From Natronohydrobacter sp. (GTDB taxonomy: Bacteria; Pseudomonadota; Alphaproteobacteria; Rhodobacterales; Rhodobacteraceae), in the NCBI GenBank assembly GCA_020832585.1, contig JAFIEL010000001.1:1-64000 (forward strand): a stretch of 64,000 nt of DNA, in the 5' to 3' direction. The notes beneath the pieces are model-generated. The model was not told where the DNA came from. It ran no database searches and saw nothing but the letters and a program-made list of their open reading frames with translations. Of the stretch, positions 1 through 10,464 are shown piece by piece. The translations under genes and the position numbers were made by a program. Position 1 is the first letter of the stretch. Every line of letters begins with the position of its first letter.

Positions 1-1
1 T

Positions 2-78
2 TGGCGATCCCGGGAGGACTCGAACCCCCAACATCCTGATTAGAAGTCAGGTGCTCTATCCAGTTGAGCTACGGGACC
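2..78 (-). tRNA. tRNA-Arg (anticodon TCT)
   Basis: Read on the minus strand this is a 77-nt cloverleaf. The acceptor arm GGTCCCG pairs with CGGGATC (one G-U pair), the T loop reads GGTTCGAGTCC, and an encoded CCA ends the gene at base 2. The anticodon loop CTTCTAA sits on a stem CCTGA/TCAGG and gives TCT, which decodes AGA. It lies downstream of rpmB on the same strand, beyond that gene's terminator. The fold was checked by eye. Confidence 0.95.
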
Positions 79-137
79 ACAATCGTTGAATAGCCACTTG
101 CCCTGATGCCTGCAATGCGCCTCAGTTATTGGAATAG

Positions 138-167
138 AAAAAAGCCCCGGCATTCGCTGGGGCTTTG
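138..167 (-). terminator. rho-independent terminator of rpmB
   Basis: On the minus strand a GC-rich stem (AGCCCC pairing with GGGGCT, small loop) is followed at once by a run of six T. It starts about 20 bases after the rpmB stop codon and separates rpmB from the tRNA. Confidence 0.85.
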
Positions 168-185
168 AGATCATATCTGCGGCAA

Positions 186-473
186 TCAAGCAGCGCTCTG
201 TGCTTTCGACAGTTCGCGTTTGATTTTGAGGGCGTTTGCCGACAGTTCTTCATCTTTCGCGCGCCCCAAATAGGCGTCCAGCCCGCCACGGTGATCGACA
301 GAGCGCAAAGCTGCAGAGGATACGCGAAGCTTGAAGCTGCGGCCCAACGCTTCAGACTGAAGCGACACGTCCTGCAAATTGGGCAGGAAGCGGCGACGCG
401 TCTTGTTGTTGGCGTGGCTGACATTGTTGCCCGTCATCGGGCCTTTTCCGGTGAGTTCGCAGCGGCGCGACAT
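186..473 (-). CDS. rpmB: 50S ribosomal protein L28
   Basis: 95-residue protein of the L28 family, a small basic component of the large ribosomal subunit. The N terminus [20 protein letters not shown] is the typical alphaproteobacterial L28 start. The start at 473 is preceded by a GAGGAAAA ribosome binding site. The reading frame stays open for 28 more codons upstream, but that stretch looks nothing like L28. The gene appears to stand alone, with its own terminator just downstream. Confidence 0.97.
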   Translation of the reverse strand: MSRRCELTGKGPMTGNNVSHANNKTRRRFLPNLQDVSLQSEALGRSFKLRVSSAALRSVDHRGGLDAYLGRAKDEELSANALKIKRELSKAQSAA

Positions 474-649
474 GGGCTTTTCCTCGATAGATGGCTGCCA
501 AATTCTGTAGTGGCAAACACAAAGTAAGGGCACTGCATCGCAGTACCGATATGACACTGCGGGCTTCTATGGTGTAACTGGAGCGGCGTCAAGCGATTCC
601 GTTGCAGATTGGCCGCCGGTGGCGGCACGGTGTTCAGGTTCCGCGGATG

Positions 650-1627
650 TCATGCGCTCAGATGATCTTGCAGCATTTGCGCAACTGCGCGCGTATGGGT
701 GATCTCTCCATCGGCCAGTTGTTCCGACAGCATTTCCAGCGCCATTCGCGCCTGTGTCGTGCGCAATCGCGCCAGCAAGGCCTCTTGCAGATCGGCTTCG
801 AACCAGAAGCGTGTCTGTGCTTTTCGGATGGCGTCGAAATGCCCAGAGCTGCGACGCCAGTCTACCAGTGTCCGGATCTCGTCCCAGACCGTGTTCAGCC
901 CGGTATCTGTCAAGGCGGAGACTGTCATTGCCTTTGGAAAACCATCCGGGTCTTGCGGGCGTCGGCGCATCAGGCGCAGGGCACCGGCATAGTCGGCGCA
1001 GGTGCGGGTTGCTGTGGCTTTCAAATCGCCATCAGCCTTGTTGACCACAATCATGTCAGCCACTTCCATGATGCCACGCTTGACACCTTGCAACTCATCG
1101 CCCCCTGCGGGCGCCAGCAGCAGCAGGAACACATCCGAAAGCTCGGCAACGACGGTTTCGGACTGGCCGACGCCAACAGTTTCGATCAGCACGACATCGA
1201 AACCGGCGGCTTCGCACAGCGCCACCGCTTCGCGCGTGCGGCGGGCAACGCCGCCAAGATGCGACTGGCTGGGGCTGGGGCGGATAAAGGCTTCCGGCGC
1301 GCGCGCCAGACGCTCCATCCGGGTTTTGTCGCCGAGGATGGACCCCCCTGTGCGTGCACTGGAAGGGTCAACCGCCAAGACGGCAACGCGCAGTCCCTGA
1401 GCGACGAGCATCAGCCCGAAGCTTTCGATGAACGTGGACTTCCCGACGCCGGGTGTGCCCGAAAGACCGATGCGAATGGCCTGCCGCCCTGAGCCCGCCA
1501 ATTGCTCCAGAAGTTCTCCGGCGGTTGCGCGATGTTCAGACCGCGTGCTCTCGACAAGCGTGACAGCGCGCGCAAGGGCGCGACGGTCGCCCGCAAGTAT
1601 CGCATCGGCCAAGGCTGAAGTGTCCAT
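650..1627 (-). CDS. meaB: methylmalonyl-CoA mutase-associated GTPase MeaB (ArgK family)
   Basis: 325-residue G3E-type P-loop GTPase, the chaperone that protects methylmalonyl-CoA mutase and gates its adenosylcobalamin loading. The P-loop GTPGVGKST is at residues 57-65, ETVGVGQSE at about 150-158 and the guanine-specificity motif NKAD at 197-200. The length is usual for the family. It would act in the cytosol on the propionyl-CoA or ethylmalonyl-CoA route. The mutase genes are not in this window. It sits between rpmB and rpsO with its own spacing and is probably expressed independently. Confidence 0.95.
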   Translation of the reverse strand: MDTSALADAILAGDRRALARAVTLVESTRSEHRATAGELLEQLAGSGRQAIRIGLSGTPGVGKSTFIESFGLMLVAQGLRVAVLAVDPSSARTGGSILGDKTRMERLARAPEAFIRPSPSQSHLGGVARRTREAVALCEAAGFDVVLIETVGVGQSETVVAELSDVFLLLLAPAGGDELQGVKRGIMEVADMIVVNKADGDLKATATRTCADYAGALRLMRRRPQDPDGFPKAMTVSALTDTGLNTVWDEIRTLVDWRRSSGHFDAIRKAQTRFWFEADLQEALLARLRTTQARMALEMLSEQLADGEITHTRAVAQMLQDHLSA

Positions 1628-1727
1628 GCTGTACCCTTCGTGCAGACTGTTGCCCCGTTCTGGCCCGGACCGGCAAGAATTGTCCAGCCCTCTCGAGGCG
1701 TCTGACGCGCGCGCATGCCATACGACG

Positions 1728-1756
1728 AAACACGCCCGCCAGTCAGGCGGGCGTCA
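1728..1756 (-). terminator. probable rpsO terminator
   Basis: A perfect 9-bp stem (ACGCCCGCC pairing with GGCGGGCGT around a 5-base loop) lies some 25 bases past the rpsO stop on the minus strand. It is followed by a short, interrupted T-rich stretch. The stem is strong and the T tract is weak. Confidence 0.65.
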
Positions 1757-1777
1757 GAATCGATCTGTTCGGGCAGA

Positions 1778-2047
1778 TCAGCGGCGGATGCCGAGCTTGC
1801 CGATCAGATCGCGGTAACGGCCTTCGTCCTTGCTCTTGAGGTAGTCAAGAAGCTTGCGGCGGGTCGCAACCAGTTTCAGAAGCCCACGACGAGAATGGTT
1901 GTCTTTCTTGTGGGTCTTGAAATGCTCGGTCAGGTTCGTGATGCGCTTTGTCAGTACGGCAACCTGAACTTCGGGCGATCCGGTGTCACCGGCGGCGCGA
2001 GCGAAATCCTTGATGAGCTGGGTCTTGTCTTCAACGGTAATCGACAT
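1778..2047 (-). CDS. rpsO: 30S ribosomal protein S15
   Basis: 89-residue S15, the normal length. It binds the central domain of 16S rRNA early in small-subunit assembly. Family motifs include [11 protein letters not shown] and the [12 protein letters not shown] segment. The start at 2047 has a clear AAAGGAGAA site; the open frame runs 18 codons further upstream without S15 similarity. In many proteobacteria pnp follows rpsO, but here a hairpin and then meaB follow. Confidence 0.97.
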   Translation of the reverse strand: MSITVEDKTQLIKDFARAAGDTGSPEVQVAVLTKRITNLTEHFKTHKKDNHSRRGLLKLVATRRKLLDYLKSKDEGRYRDLIGKLGIRR

Positions 2048-2323
2048 CGGGTTCTCCTTTGGTTTTGAAGTGACGGCACAGGCCGGGATGTCGTCCAGCA
2101 TGGCCCTGAGGCGCGACAGAGCACGCGCAGGTCGCGTAGACCAGAAACGCGGAAAAGAAAAGCCCTGATCGCGGCTCGTCGAGGTCTTGCTTCGATACCG
2201 TTAACCAATATTAAACTTTCCGATGGGGTAAAGGGTGAATCCGCTTAGTTAACGCACCTGTTGTGAGTCATAATTACCCTTGGGGATCGCGGCTCGATGG
2301 GTCGCCAGCAAGGGTGATGACAA

Positions 2324-3307
2324 ATGTGGCTTGTCTTGGGGCTGCTTGCAGCGCTGTCGGCGACGGCATTCATGGATTTTGGCGCGAGCGACACAGCCAG
2401 CGAAGATGATGATGACGCAGAACAGAATGAATCTGCCAACACCAGTGATGGCAGTGCTGCAACGGCTTTTGCAAGCCTGCTGCAGGAACTGTCGGTCTCG
2501 GGAAATGCCCCTGACCCGATCATCGGCAATGAGCCGACAGAGACCTGGAACGAGGATTCTGATGCAGGGTTGTTCGACGATATGGGCGAGCGTATTCACA
2601 GCAGCGATCTGGACCCTCCTGCCGAGTCTCCGCCGCCGCTGTTCATGGTCGGCACCGAGGGGGATGACCGGCTTGTCGGCGGCGCTGCCGATGATACGCT
2701 GATCGGGGGTGCGGGCAATGATACGCTGATCGGTGCTGGCGGTGACAACCTGTTGCAAGCGGATAGCGGAAACAACCACATGATCGGTGGCGAGGGTCAC
2801 GATACCCTGGTGGGCGGCACGGGCGATGACACACTGGAAGGAGGATGGGGCGACGACCTGCTGATCGCGGGCGAAGGCAATAACCTATTGTTCGGCGGCG
2901 CGGGCAATGACACCCTTTTCGGGGTGTGGTTCGATGAGAATGGAACCGACATCAGTGGCGAGAGTACCCTGAATGGTGGCGCTGGTGACGATATTCTTGT
3001 CGCTGGTCAGGGGGATGTCTTGCATGGTGGCGAAGGGTCAGATCAATTTGTGCTTGGTGACTGGCTTGCAGGTACCAGTCCGGCAACAATCATGGACTAC
3101 ACTCCAGAGATGGACCAGATTGTGCTGTATTTCGACGCGGAGCGGATAGATACACCGCAGGTGATGGTCACCTTCTCCGATACCATTCCGGATATGGCCG
3201 AGATCCGTCTTGACGGGCATGTAATCGCGCATGTCGCCAATGCTCAGGGTCTTACTGTAGAGGATATCCAGTTGATCCCGCTGCCTGATGCGATCGCGGC
3301 TGAGTAA
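2324..3307 (+). CDS. RTX-type calcium-binding protein with N-terminal membrane segment
   Basis: 327 residues. Residues 1-19 form a hydrophobic segment (membrane anchor or uncleaved signal). Residues 20-105 are acidic and low-complexity. Residues about 110-240 carry hemolysin-type nonapeptide repeats (GGAGNDTL, GGTGDDTL, GGEGSD), which bind calcium as a beta-roll. The C-terminal 85 residues resemble the tail of short RTX proteins. Its partner could be the type I secretion pair at 12.6-15.7 kb, but the hydrophobic N terminus would be unusual for a type I substrate, so it may instead stay on the membrane. It converges with dxs, nine bases apart. The substrate or function is unknown. Confidence 0.8.
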   Translation: MWLVLGLLAALSATAFMDFGASDTASEDDDDAEQNESANTSDGSAATAFASLLQELSVSGNAPDPIIGNEPTETWNEDSDAGLFDDMGERIHSSDLDPPAESPPPLFMVGTEGDDRLVGGAADDTLIGGAGNDTLIGAGGDNLLQADSGNNHMIGGEGHDTLVGGTGDDTLEGGWGDDLLIAGEGNNLLFGGAGNDTLFGVWFDENGTDISGESTLNGGAGDDILVAGQGDVLHGGEGSDQFVLGDWLAGTSPATIMDYTPEMDQIVLYFDAERIDTPQVMVTFSDTIPDMAEIRLDGHVIAHVANAQGLTVEDIQLIPLPDAIAAE

Positions 3308-3316
3308 GGCCGGTCA

Positions 3317-5233
3317 TCAAGCTCTTTTGCCCAGCTTTGCGACGCCCAGAACATCGAGCACTTTCTCTTCGATTTGCGGCGCGTTCATTGCGGCCACGTC
3401 ATACATGTCCTGCGGATTGGCCTGATCTATGAAAATATCGGGCAAGACCATTGAACGGAACTTGATCCCGTGGTCGAAAACCCCCTCATCGGCCAGAAGC
3501 TGCGCCACATGGCTGCCAAAGCCACCGACCGCACCTTCCTCTATCGTGATCAGGGCTTCATGATCCTGAGCAAGTTGAAGGATCAGGTCACGGTCCAGCG
3601 GCTTTGCGAAACGCGCATCCGCTACGGTTGGCGTGATCCCTTTCGCTGCCAGGGATTCGCAAGCGCGCAGCACTTCACCCAGTCTTGTGCCGAAGGACAG
3701 GATGGCCACGCGTGATCCTTCTCGGATCATGCGCCCCTTGCCGATTTCGAGCGGAAGACCGCGCTCTGGAAGATCAACCCCTTCTCCTTCGCCCCGCGGG
3801 AAGCGAAACGCAATCGGGCCATCATCATGCGCAACAGCCGTGGCGATCATATGCACCAGCTCGGCCTCGTCTGCGGCGGCCATCACCACGAAACCCGGCA
3901 GATTGGCCAGATAGGCAATATCAAAACTGCCTGCATGGGTTGCCCCGTCGGCGCCCACAAGCCCTGCGCGATCGATGGCGAAACGCACGGGCAGGCGTTG
4001 TATGGCCACATCATGCACAACCTGATCATATCCACGCTGCAGAAAGGTCGAATACATCGCACAAAACGGTTTCATTCCGCCCGCTGCCAACCCAGCGCAG
4101 AAGGTGACGCCGTGCTGCTCTGCGATGGCCACATCAAACATCCGCTGCGGAAAATGCTTCGCGAAAAGGTCAAGACCGGTCCCGTCAGGCATTGCGGCGG
4201 TCACGGCCACGATCTTGTCGTCACGCTGGGCTTCAGAGATCAGGCTTTCGGCAAAGACCTTGGTATAGCTTGGGGCGTTTGAGGGGGCTTTTTGTTGCTT
4301 CCCTGTCACCAGATCGAATTTTGCGCGCGCATGGCCCCTGTCGGCGGCATCCTCGGCAGGCGCATAGCCTTTGCCCTTCTTGGTAAGGACATGAATGAGC
4401 ATCGGCTCATCCGCCCGTTCGCGCAGGGTGCGCAAGACCCAGAGCAACTGGTCCATGTCATGTCCGTCAATCGGTCCGACATAGTTGAAGCCCAGTTCCT
4501 CAAACAGCGTGCCGCCTACGGTGACATGCTTGAGCAGATCTTTCGCGCGGCGCGCGCCCTGCTGGATTGGACCCGGAAGCAGCGACAAAGCGCCCTTCAT
4601 GGCGTTTTTCAGATCCTGCACAGGTTTGTCCGCATAGAGCCGCGACAGATAGGAGGACATGGCACCTGTGGGCGGCGCAATCGACATTTCATTGTCATTA
4701 AGGATCACGAACATGCGCCGACCCAGATGGCCCGCATTGTTCAACGCTTCAAACGCCATACCTGCGCTGATCGATCCATCCCCGATCACGGCAATCGCGT
4801 CACCCAGCGCAGGATCCGGTGCGCCACCCAGTTCGCGCGCCATGGTGAAGCCCAGCGCCGCCGAGATCGACGTCGAGCTATGCGCTGCGCCGAACGGGTC
4901 GTAGGGGGATTCGCTGCGCTTGGTAAAGCCTGACAACCCGTCCTTCTGGCGCAGGGTGCGGATGCGGTCGCGCCGCCCGGTCAGGATCTTGTGCGGGTAG
5001 CATTGATGCGACACGTCCCAGATCAACCGGTCGCGCGGTGTGTCAAAGACCGCATGCAGCGCGACGGTCAGTTCCACCACGCCCAGACCCGCCCCCAGAT
5101 GGCCGCCAGTCTCGGACACTGCTGCAATCGTTTCAGCGCGCAATTCATCCGCCAGCTGGCGTAACTCGCGGTCACTGAGGGATTTGAGATCCGCAGGGAT
5201 GCGTACATTGTCCAGGAGCGGTGTATTCGGCAT
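3317..5233 (-). CDS. dxs: 1-deoxy-D-xylulose-5-phosphate synthase
   Basis: 638-residue thiamine-diphosphate enzyme that condenses pyruvate with glyceraldehyde 3-phosphate, the first step of the non-mevalonate isoprenoid pathway. The ThDP/Mg motif [18 protein letters not shown] and the transketolase-like [10 protein letters not shown] motif are both present, and the length matches the family. It is the last gene of the leftward set HDAC-xseB-ispA-dxs, a common alphaproteobacterial arrangement that links DXP and farnesyl diphosphate supply. Confidence 0.97.
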   Translation of the reverse strand: MPNTPLLDNVRIPADLKSLSDRELRQLADELRAETIAAVSETGGHLGAGLGVVELTVALHAVFDTPRDRLIWDVSHQCYPHKILTGRRDRIRTLRQKDGLSGFTKRSESPYDPFGAAHSSTSISAALGFTMARELGGAPDPALGDAIAVIGDGSISAGMAFEALNNAGHLGRRMFVILNDNEMSIAPPTGAMSSYLSRLYADKPVQDLKNAMKGALSLLPGPIQQGARRAKDLLKHVTVGGTLFEELGFNYVGPIDGHDMDQLLWVLRTLRERADEPMLIHVLTKKGKGYAPAEDAADRGHARAKFDLVTGKQQKAPSNAPSYTKVFAESLISEAQRDDKIVAVTAAMPDGTGLDLFAKHFPQRMFDVAIAEQHGVTFCAGLAAGGMKPFCAMYSTFLQRGYDQVVHDVAIQRLPVRFAIDRAGLVGADGATHAGSFDIAYLANLPGFVVMAAADEAELVHMIATAVAHDDGPIAFRFPRGEGEGVDLPERGLPLEIGKGRMIREGSRVAILSFGTRLGEVLRACESLAAKGITPTVADARFAKPLDRDLILQLAQDHEALITIEEGAVGGFGSHVAQLLADEGVFDHGIKFRSMVLPDIFIDQANPQDMYDVAAMNAPQIEEKVLDVLGVAKLGKRA

Positions 5234-5266
5234 GCTGTGCTTTTCCCGTTGCGGCCGCTGAAGCGT

Positions 5267-6142
5267 TCAGTTCTGACGGGCGATAACGAATTCCGCCGTC
5301 TCCCGCAACATCTGGCCCGTTTCGCCATAAGGGGCAAGTGCAGCATGCGCTTCTTCGACAAGCGCCCTTGCGCGGGACTTGGCACCCTCCAGCCCGAGAT
5401 GGGAAACAAATGTCGCTTTGCCCGCGGCTGCGTCCTTTTGCAGCCGCTTGCCAGCCAGTTCGGCATCGCCCTCGACATCAAGAATGTCATCAGCAATCTG
5501 AAAGGCAAGACCGAGGGCCTGCGCATAGCGCGTCAGCGGCGTTATTTCGGCGCGCGCCATCCGCGCACCGGCACAGGCGGACCATTCGATCAGTGCCCCG
5601 GTCTTGCCAGCCTGCAATATCGTGATTTCTTCGAGGGTCAGGGGAACCGGCGCTGTCTCTGCTCCGATATCGAGCGCCTGGCCATAGACCATCCCTGCCG
5701 CCCCTGCGGCTTGTGCCATGCTGGCGATCAGGTCCAGCCGCGCCTCTGCCGTGGGGGCGGCATCGGGGCGAGCAAGCAGACCGAAGGTCAGGGTCTGCAA
5801 GGCATCGCCTGCCAGAATGGCCGTAGCCTCATCCCATTTGACATGCACGGTCGGCTGTCCCCGGCGCAGGTCGTCATCATCCATTGCGGGCAGGTCGTCA
5901 TGCACCAGAGAACAGGCATGCATCGATTCAATCGCGGCAGCCGCCTGCAATGCCATTTCGGGCGAAACCCCATGCAGTCGAGCCGACTCGAGCACAAGAA
6001 ACCCGCGCAGTTTCTTGCCCCCCCGTGCCGCGTAAGCCATAGCATCGCGCACCTTAGAGTCCGGCAGCAAGCCGATTTCCGCCTGCAGTCGGGCCTCTAT
6101 GTGCTGTGCGGCGGCGTCCAGTGCGCGGGCGAAAGCGCTCAT
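5267..6142 (-). CDS. ispA: polyprenyl (farnesyl) diphosphate synthase
   Basis: 291-residue all-alpha prenyltransferase that joins isopentenyl diphosphate to allylic diphosphates, giving farnesyl (or geranyl) diphosphate. The first aspartate-rich motif reads DDLPAMD and the second DDILD; both bind Mg-diphosphate. The start overlaps the xseB stop by ATGA, so the two genes are translationally coupled. Chain length cannot be settled from sequence alone, but the size and position next to xseB and dxs fit IspA. Confidence 0.93.
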   Translation of the reverse strand: MSAFARALDAAAQHIEARLQAEIGLLPDSKVRDAMAYAARGGKKLRGFLVLESARLHGVSPEMALQAAAAIESMHACSLVHDDLPAMDDDDLRRGQPTVHVKWDEATAILAGDALQTLTFGLLARPDAAPTAEARLDLIASMAQAAGAAGMVYGQALDIGAETAPVPLTLEEITILQAGKTGALIEWSACAGARMARAEITPLTRYAQALGLAFQIADDILDVEGDAELAGKRLQKDAAAGKATFVSHLGLEGAKSRARALVEEAHAALAPYGETGQMLRETAEFVIARQN

Positions 6143-6378
6143 GCGGAAAACGGCTCCGTCCCTTTGGGAGTGCCATCTTCTGCGAGCCGGATTGCCTCAA
6201 CCCGCATCTGCGCGGCATTCAGCCGGGCTTCGCAATGCTTCTTCAACTCTGCGCCACGTTCGTAAAGTGTGATTGACTGGTCCAGGGCCACATCGCCGCG
6301 TTCCAGCCGGGTGACGATTTCTTCCAGCGCGCGCAGGGCTTCCTCGAAGCTCAGGTCGGCCACAGGTTTTTCGCTCAT
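6139..6378 (-). CDS. xseB: exodeoxyribonuclease VII small subunit
   Basis: 79-residue small subunit of exonuclease VII. It carries the family signature [20 protein letters not shown] followed by a second helix with [16 protein letters not shown]. It packs on the large subunit XseA, which is not in this window. It overlaps both neighbours by ATGA: the HDAC-family gene upstream and ispA downstream. Confidence 0.95.
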   Translation of the reverse strand: MSEKPVADLSFEEALRALEEIVTRLERGDVALDQSITLYERGAELKKHCEARLNAAQMRVEAIRLAEDGTPKGTEPFSA

Positions 6379-7310
6379 GCGCCTTTCTCCATCAACACGC
6401 GGATGTGCGTCGCGACACTAGCCGCCAGCGCGGGCAAGTCATAGCCACCTTCGAGGCAAGAGACCAGACGCCCGCTGGCATGACGCGCGGCGATGTCGCA
6501 CAATGCGCCCGTGACCCATGCGAAATCCTGTTCGACCAATGCAAGCTGCGCCAAGGGATCGTCGCGATGCGCGTCAAATCCCGCCGAGACGATCACCAGT
6601 TCAGGCGCGAAACGGTCGAGTTGCGGCAGCACCATGTCTTCATAGATCCGCCGGAAGCTTTGCCCATCGGTGCCGGGGGCCAGCGGCACATTCAGCACAT
6701 TGCCATGCGCGCCGCGTTCCTCTGGCTGCCCAGAGCCCGGCCAGAGTGGCATCTGGTGGCTGGAGACGAAAAAGGCGCGCGCCTCGGACCACAGAAGATC
6801 CTGTGTGCCATTGCCGTGATGCACGTCAAAATCAACCACGGCCACGCGCGACAGACCGTGTTGCTCCATTGCATGTCTGGCGGCAATCGCGACAGTCCCG
6901 AACAGGCAAAACCCCATCGGTGTCTGGGTTTCCGCATGATGGCCGGGGGGGCGCATTGCGACAAAGGCGTTTTGCGCCGTGTCTGCCATGACCAGATCAA
7001 CTGCGTGACAAGCCCCGCCGACAGCACGGCTGGCTGCATCGAATGACCCGTTTGAGACATGAGTATCGGCATCAAGCTGGTAGATGCCCGCTGCGGGAAT
7101 CGCCTTGCGGATGCGGTCAATATAGGCTTCGGGGTGGCAGAGCAGGAGTTGCGTCTGCTGCGCCAGAGGCGCGTCGATGCGCAATAGCGATGCGAAATCC
7201 GGGGCCGCAAGTGCTTCGGAAATCGCCGCAATCCGGGCGATCTGTTCCGGATGTCCGGGCGGCGTCTGGTGTCGCAGGGCGTCGGGGTGGGTCAGATAGG
7301 CTGTTGTCAT
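6375..7310 (-). CDS. histone deacetylase family protein (acetylpolyamine amidohydrolase type)
   Basis: 311 residues starting MTTAYLTH. The zinc-dependent deacetylase signatures are all visible: MRPPGHHA, the metal-binding [12 protein letters not shown], and [12 protein letters not shown]. Bacterial members deacetylate acetylpolyamines or protein lysines; the substrate here is not predictable. The frame is open for more than 170 codons further upstream, but that stretch is not homologous and the family starts at this Met. First gene of the leftward xseB-ispA-dxs set. Confidence 0.9.
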   Translation of the reverse strand: MTTAYLTHPDALRHQTPPGHPEQIARIAAISEALAAPDFASLLRIDAPLAQQTQLLLCHPEAYIDRIRKAIPAAGIYQLDADTHVSNGSFDAASRAVGGACHAVDLVMADTAQNAFVAMRPPGHHAETQTPMGFCLFGTVAIAARHAMEQHGLSRVAVVDFDVHHGNGTQDLLWSEARAFFVSSHQMPLWPGSGQPEERGAHGNVLNVPLAPGTDGQSFRRIYEDMVLPQLDRFAPELVIVSAGFDAHRDDPLAQLALVEQDFAWVTGALCDIAARHASGRLVSCLEGGYDLPALAASVATHIRVLMEKGA

Positions 7311-7439
7311 GCGTATGAAGCTAGTCGATCCTGCAAAAGGGGGGAAGTGCGATTTTGCCCCTTGGAGCGCTTGCCCATGCCCCCAAGCGGTGGCAGTCTG
7401 CGCGCAAGGCCAGATTGGCCGTTTCAGCCGGGATGATCC

Positions 7440-8921
7440 ATGACCTCCGACACCAGCCTGCCGATCCTGACACCAGAACCTGTCGCGCCGCAATACTTCA
7501 CGGATGCGACTGCGGCTGTGGCGTGTCTGGAGAGCCTGTATCTTTCGGCAACGAATTTTCTGATCGATGGCTTCAATCATTTGGCGCAGGGTGGTCAGGC
7601 CACTGCCCGCTACAGGGCGTATTATCCGGAAATCCGTTTCACGACGATCCGCTATGATCAGATCGACTCGCGCCTCAGCTTCGGTCATGTAACCGAGCCG
7701 GGTGTCTATGCCTCGACGATCACCCAGCCTGTTCTGTTTCGCAACTACCTGCGTCAGCAAATCGGGCTTCTGATCCAGAACCACGGGGCGCCGGTCAGCA
7801 TTGGCCCATCCACGACACCGATCCCGCTGCATTTCGCCATGGCCGGTCGTGGTGATGTCAGCTTGCCCGCGAACGGGGAGCTGTCGCTATCGCTGCGTGA
7901 CCTGTTCGATGTGCCGGATCTTGCGACCACGAATGATGATATTGTCAACGGCGACCGCAACCTGAATGAAGACGGCTCGCGTCCGCTTGCTTTGTTCACG
8001 GCGCAGCGTGTGGATTACTCGCTGGCCCGTCTGGCGCATTACACCGCGACATTGCCCGAGCATTTTCAGAACTACATCCTGTTCACCAACTATCAGTTCT
8101 ATGTCGATGAGTTCGAGGCTTTCGCCCGCGCCCAGTTGCGCGATCCCGACAGCGGTTACACGGCCTTTGTCGCGCCCGGTAATGTCGAGATCACCGACCC
8201 GGATGCGCAGGTTCCACAATTAGCGCGCCTGCCGCAGATGCCGACCTATCACCTCAAGCGTCCGCATGGGGCCGGAATTACGTTGGTCAATATCGGTGTC
8301 GGCCCGTCCAATGCAAAGACTGCCACAGATCATATCGCGGTCCTGCGGCCCCATGCCTGGATGATGGTGGGCCATTGCGCGGGGCTGCGCAACAGCCAGG
8401 CGCTGGGCGACTTCGTTCTGGCCCATGCCTATCTGCGGGAAGACAATGTGCTGGATGCCGATCTGCCGATCTGGGTGCCGATCCCGGCGCTGGCGGAGAT
8501 CCAGATCGCGCTGCAAGACGCTGTGGCACAAGTGACCGAACTGGAAGGCTATGCGCTGAAGCGGATCATGCGCACCGGAACAGTTGCCACAATCGACAAT
8601 CGCAACTGGGAATTGCGCGACCAGTCCGGCCCGGTGCAGCGGCTGAGCCAGTCGCGCGCCATCGCGCTGGATATGGAAAGCGCCACGATTGCTGCCAATG
8701 GGTTTCGCTTCCGCGTGCCCTATGGCACGCTTCTATGCGTATCGGACAAACCCTTGCATGGTGAATTGAAGCTGCCGGGCATGGCGTCGAGTTTCTACAA
8801 GACACAAGTTGCGCGCCACTTGCAGATCGGTATCCGAGCGATGGAGTTGCTGCGTGAGATGCCACTGGAGAAGATCCACAGCCGGAAACTCCGCTCTTTT
8901 GACGAAACTGCCTTTTTATAA
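7440..8921 (+). CDS. amn: AMP nucleosidase
   Basis: 493-residue enzyme that hydrolyses AMP to adenine and ribose 5-phosphate. The N-terminal regulatory domain (about 1-200) precedes a nucleoside-phosphorylase-like catalytic domain with NIGVGPSNAKT, the HAWMMVGHCAGLR segment and DMESATIAANG. The length is typical of the proteobacterial Amn family. It stands alone, divergent from the HDAC-family gene. A small GGCGG/CCGCC hairpin follows the stop, but its T residues are in the loop, so it is a poor terminator. Confidence 0.95.
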   Translation: MTSDTSLPILTPEPVAPQYFTDATAAVACLESLYLSATNFLIDGFNHLAQGGQATARYRAYYPEIRFTTIRYDQIDSRLSFGHVTEPGVYASTITQPVLFRNYLRQQIGLLIQNHGAPVSIGPSTTPIPLHFAMAGRGDVSLPANGELSLSLRDLFDVPDLATTNDDIVNGDRNLNEDGSRPLALFTAQRVDYSLARLAHYTATLPEHFQNYILFTNYQFYVDEFEAFARAQLRDPDSGYTAFVAPGNVEITDPDAQVPQLARLPQMPTYHLKRPHGAGITLVNIGVGPSNAKTATDHIAVLRPHAWMMVGHCAGLRNSQALGDFVLAHAYLREDNVLDADLPIWVPIPALAEIQIALQDAVAQVTELEGYALKRIMRTGTVATIDNRNWELRDQSGPVQRLSQSRAIALDMESATIAANGFRFRVPYGTLLCVSDKPLHGELKLPGMASSFYKTQVARHLQIGIRAMELLREMPLEKIHSRKLRSFDETAFL

Positions 8922-9069
8922 GGCCAGATCGGGCGGTTTTTTGCCGCCTCGTGGGCGTTTTTGTGGGTGTAGGTGATTGCCACTGTGGCGGAATCCGGGC
9001 TAGATGCGCCTTGCAAAACACTACGGGGACCACGATATGCAGGCCCGTTTATCCCAAGGAGAGTGACAT

Positions 9070-9360
9070 ATGACCACCAAGCCGATGACCAAGACGCAGC
9101 TTGTCGCTGCTCTGTCCGAAAAGATGGGCACTGACAAGAAAACCGCAAATACTGCGCTGGATGCTCTGGCGGAGATTGTTACGAGCGAAGTCGCGGCAGG
9201 CGGTGCAATTACTGTCCCCGGCATCGGCAAAGTCATGTGCCGCGCGCGCCCTGAGCGTCAGGTGCGCAATCCGGCAACCGGTGAAACCATGACCAAAGCC
9301 GCTGACAAAGCGGTGAAGATCACCATCGCGAAGGCTCTGAAAGACGCCGTCAACGGTTGA
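9070..9360 (+). CDS. HU family DNA-binding protein
   Basis: 96-residue histone-like protein. It has the N-terminal helical dimerisation part (KTQLVAALSEKMGTDKKTA), the GGAITVPGIGKV turn and the DNA-clasping arm containing RNPATGE. It bends and compacts DNA as a dimer. The ribosome binding site AAGGAGAG lies eight bases before ATG. It is followed by its own terminator, so it is monocistronic. Confidence 0.95.
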   Translation: MTTKPMTKTQLVAALSEKMGTDKKTANTALDALAEIVTSEVAAGGAITVPGIGKVMCRARPERQVRNPATGETMTKAADKAVKITIAKALKDAVNG

Positions 9361-9383
9361 GAACAGGGCCAATCCATCTGATT

Positions 9384-9416
9384 TGGGGCCATCCATCGCG
9401 GGTGGCCCTTTTTCGT
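9384..9416 (+). terminator. terminator of the HU gene
   Basis: A GGGCCA/TGGCCC stem around a short loop is followed by CCTTTTT, 25 bases after the HU stop codon. Confidence 0.8.
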
Positions 9417-9548
9417 CTGGTCATTCGGACACCTCTTGTGTCGGTCGGAAACCCGGCTATTGTGCCTCGTGTCTGATGCGCTCTCCCTCGCATCCCGTCT
9501 CTGAGGCCCGCCATACCGGCGGGCTGGACTGGTCGTGGGAGGGTCGAC

Positions 9549-10463
9549 ATGCAACGACGCCATTTTCTTCAAAACACCGGCGCGCTGGCGCTTTCACTGG
9601 CGCTGCCCTTTCGTGCGCAGGCCACAACAACGCTGAACTTCGGCTCTGTGCGGATCGATATGTTGTCCGACGGCCATCTTGTGCTGCCGCTCGATTTTCT
9701 GGAGTCAGATCAGAACCCCGAAGAGTTGCAAGCCATTCTCGCGCGGCACGGTCTGACTGGCGATGTATATGAGCCGCCCTGCAATCTGGTCCTGCTGCGG
9801 GACGCGGATAGGACTGTCTTGTTCGACATCGGTGCAGGGCATGATTTCATGTCCACGGCTGGTCATCTGCCCGAAGCAATGGCAAATCTGGGTGTAACCC
9901 CCGAGGAGATTACACATCTGGTCATAACCCATGCACATCCCGATCACCTCTGGGGTCTGCTGGATGATTTTGACGAACCGCTGCTGCCGCGTGCCGAGGT
10001 TCTGATGGGGCGCGCGGAATGGGATTACTGGATGGACCCCGATACGGTCGAGAGTATCGGTGCCGCACGCCAGTCTTTTGCCGTCGGGGCGCAGCGTCGT
10101 CTGGTCGAAATAGAGCATCAGGTGCAGCTTTTCGAGGATGGTGCGGAAATCCTGCCCGGCGTGCAAGCCATGCTGACCCCGGGCCATACGCCTGGGCATA
10201 TGGCCTTCGCGCTGCAAGCCGGGGGGCAAGGGCTGATGGTGGTGGGCGATGCCCTCGCCAACCCGCATCTGGCCTTCGAACGGCCCGAGTGGGAATCCTC
10301 GTCCGATCAGGTTCCCGATATGGCCGCTGCGACGCGCCTGCGCCTGCTGGACCGCATAACGGCCGAAGATCGGCTTGTCCTTGGCTTTCACCTGCCCGGC
10401 GGTGGCGTTGGTCGCGCCGAGGCGCAGGGTGAGGGCCGCTATATTTTCACGACGGAGGTATGA
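9549..10463 (+). CDS. secreted MBL-fold metallohydrolase
   Basis: 304 residues. The N terminus MQRRHFLQNTGALALSLALP looks like an export signal of the Tat-like type (RRHFL followed by a hydrophobic core). The metallo-beta-lactamase core is intact: THAHPDHLWG (HxHxDH), GHTPGHMAF, VVGDAL and a late FHLP. This supports a two-metal hydrolase in the periplasm with an unknown ester or thioester substrate. It is followed without a gap by a second MBL-fold gene whose first metal motif is lost. Confidence 0.85.
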   Translation: MQRRHFLQNTGALALSLALPFRAQATTTLNFGSVRIDMLSDGHLVLPLDFLESDQNPEELQAILARHGLTGDVYEPPCNLVLLRDADRTVLFDIGAGHDFMSTAGHLPEAMANLGVTPEEITHLVITHAHPDHLWGLLDDFDEPLLPRAEVLMGRAEWDYWMDPDTVESIGAARQSFAVGAQRRLVEIEHQVQLFEDGAEILPGVQAMLTPGHTPGHMAFALQAGGQGLMVVGDALANPHLAFERPEWESSSDQVPDMAAATRLRLLDRITAEDRLVLGFHLPGGGVGRAEAQGEGRYIFTTEV

Positions 10464-10464
10464 C

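Noticed and set aside
602..1492. 296-codon open frame on the plus strand
   Set aside because: Complement of meaB; Arg/Gln/His-rich composition, no family similarity.
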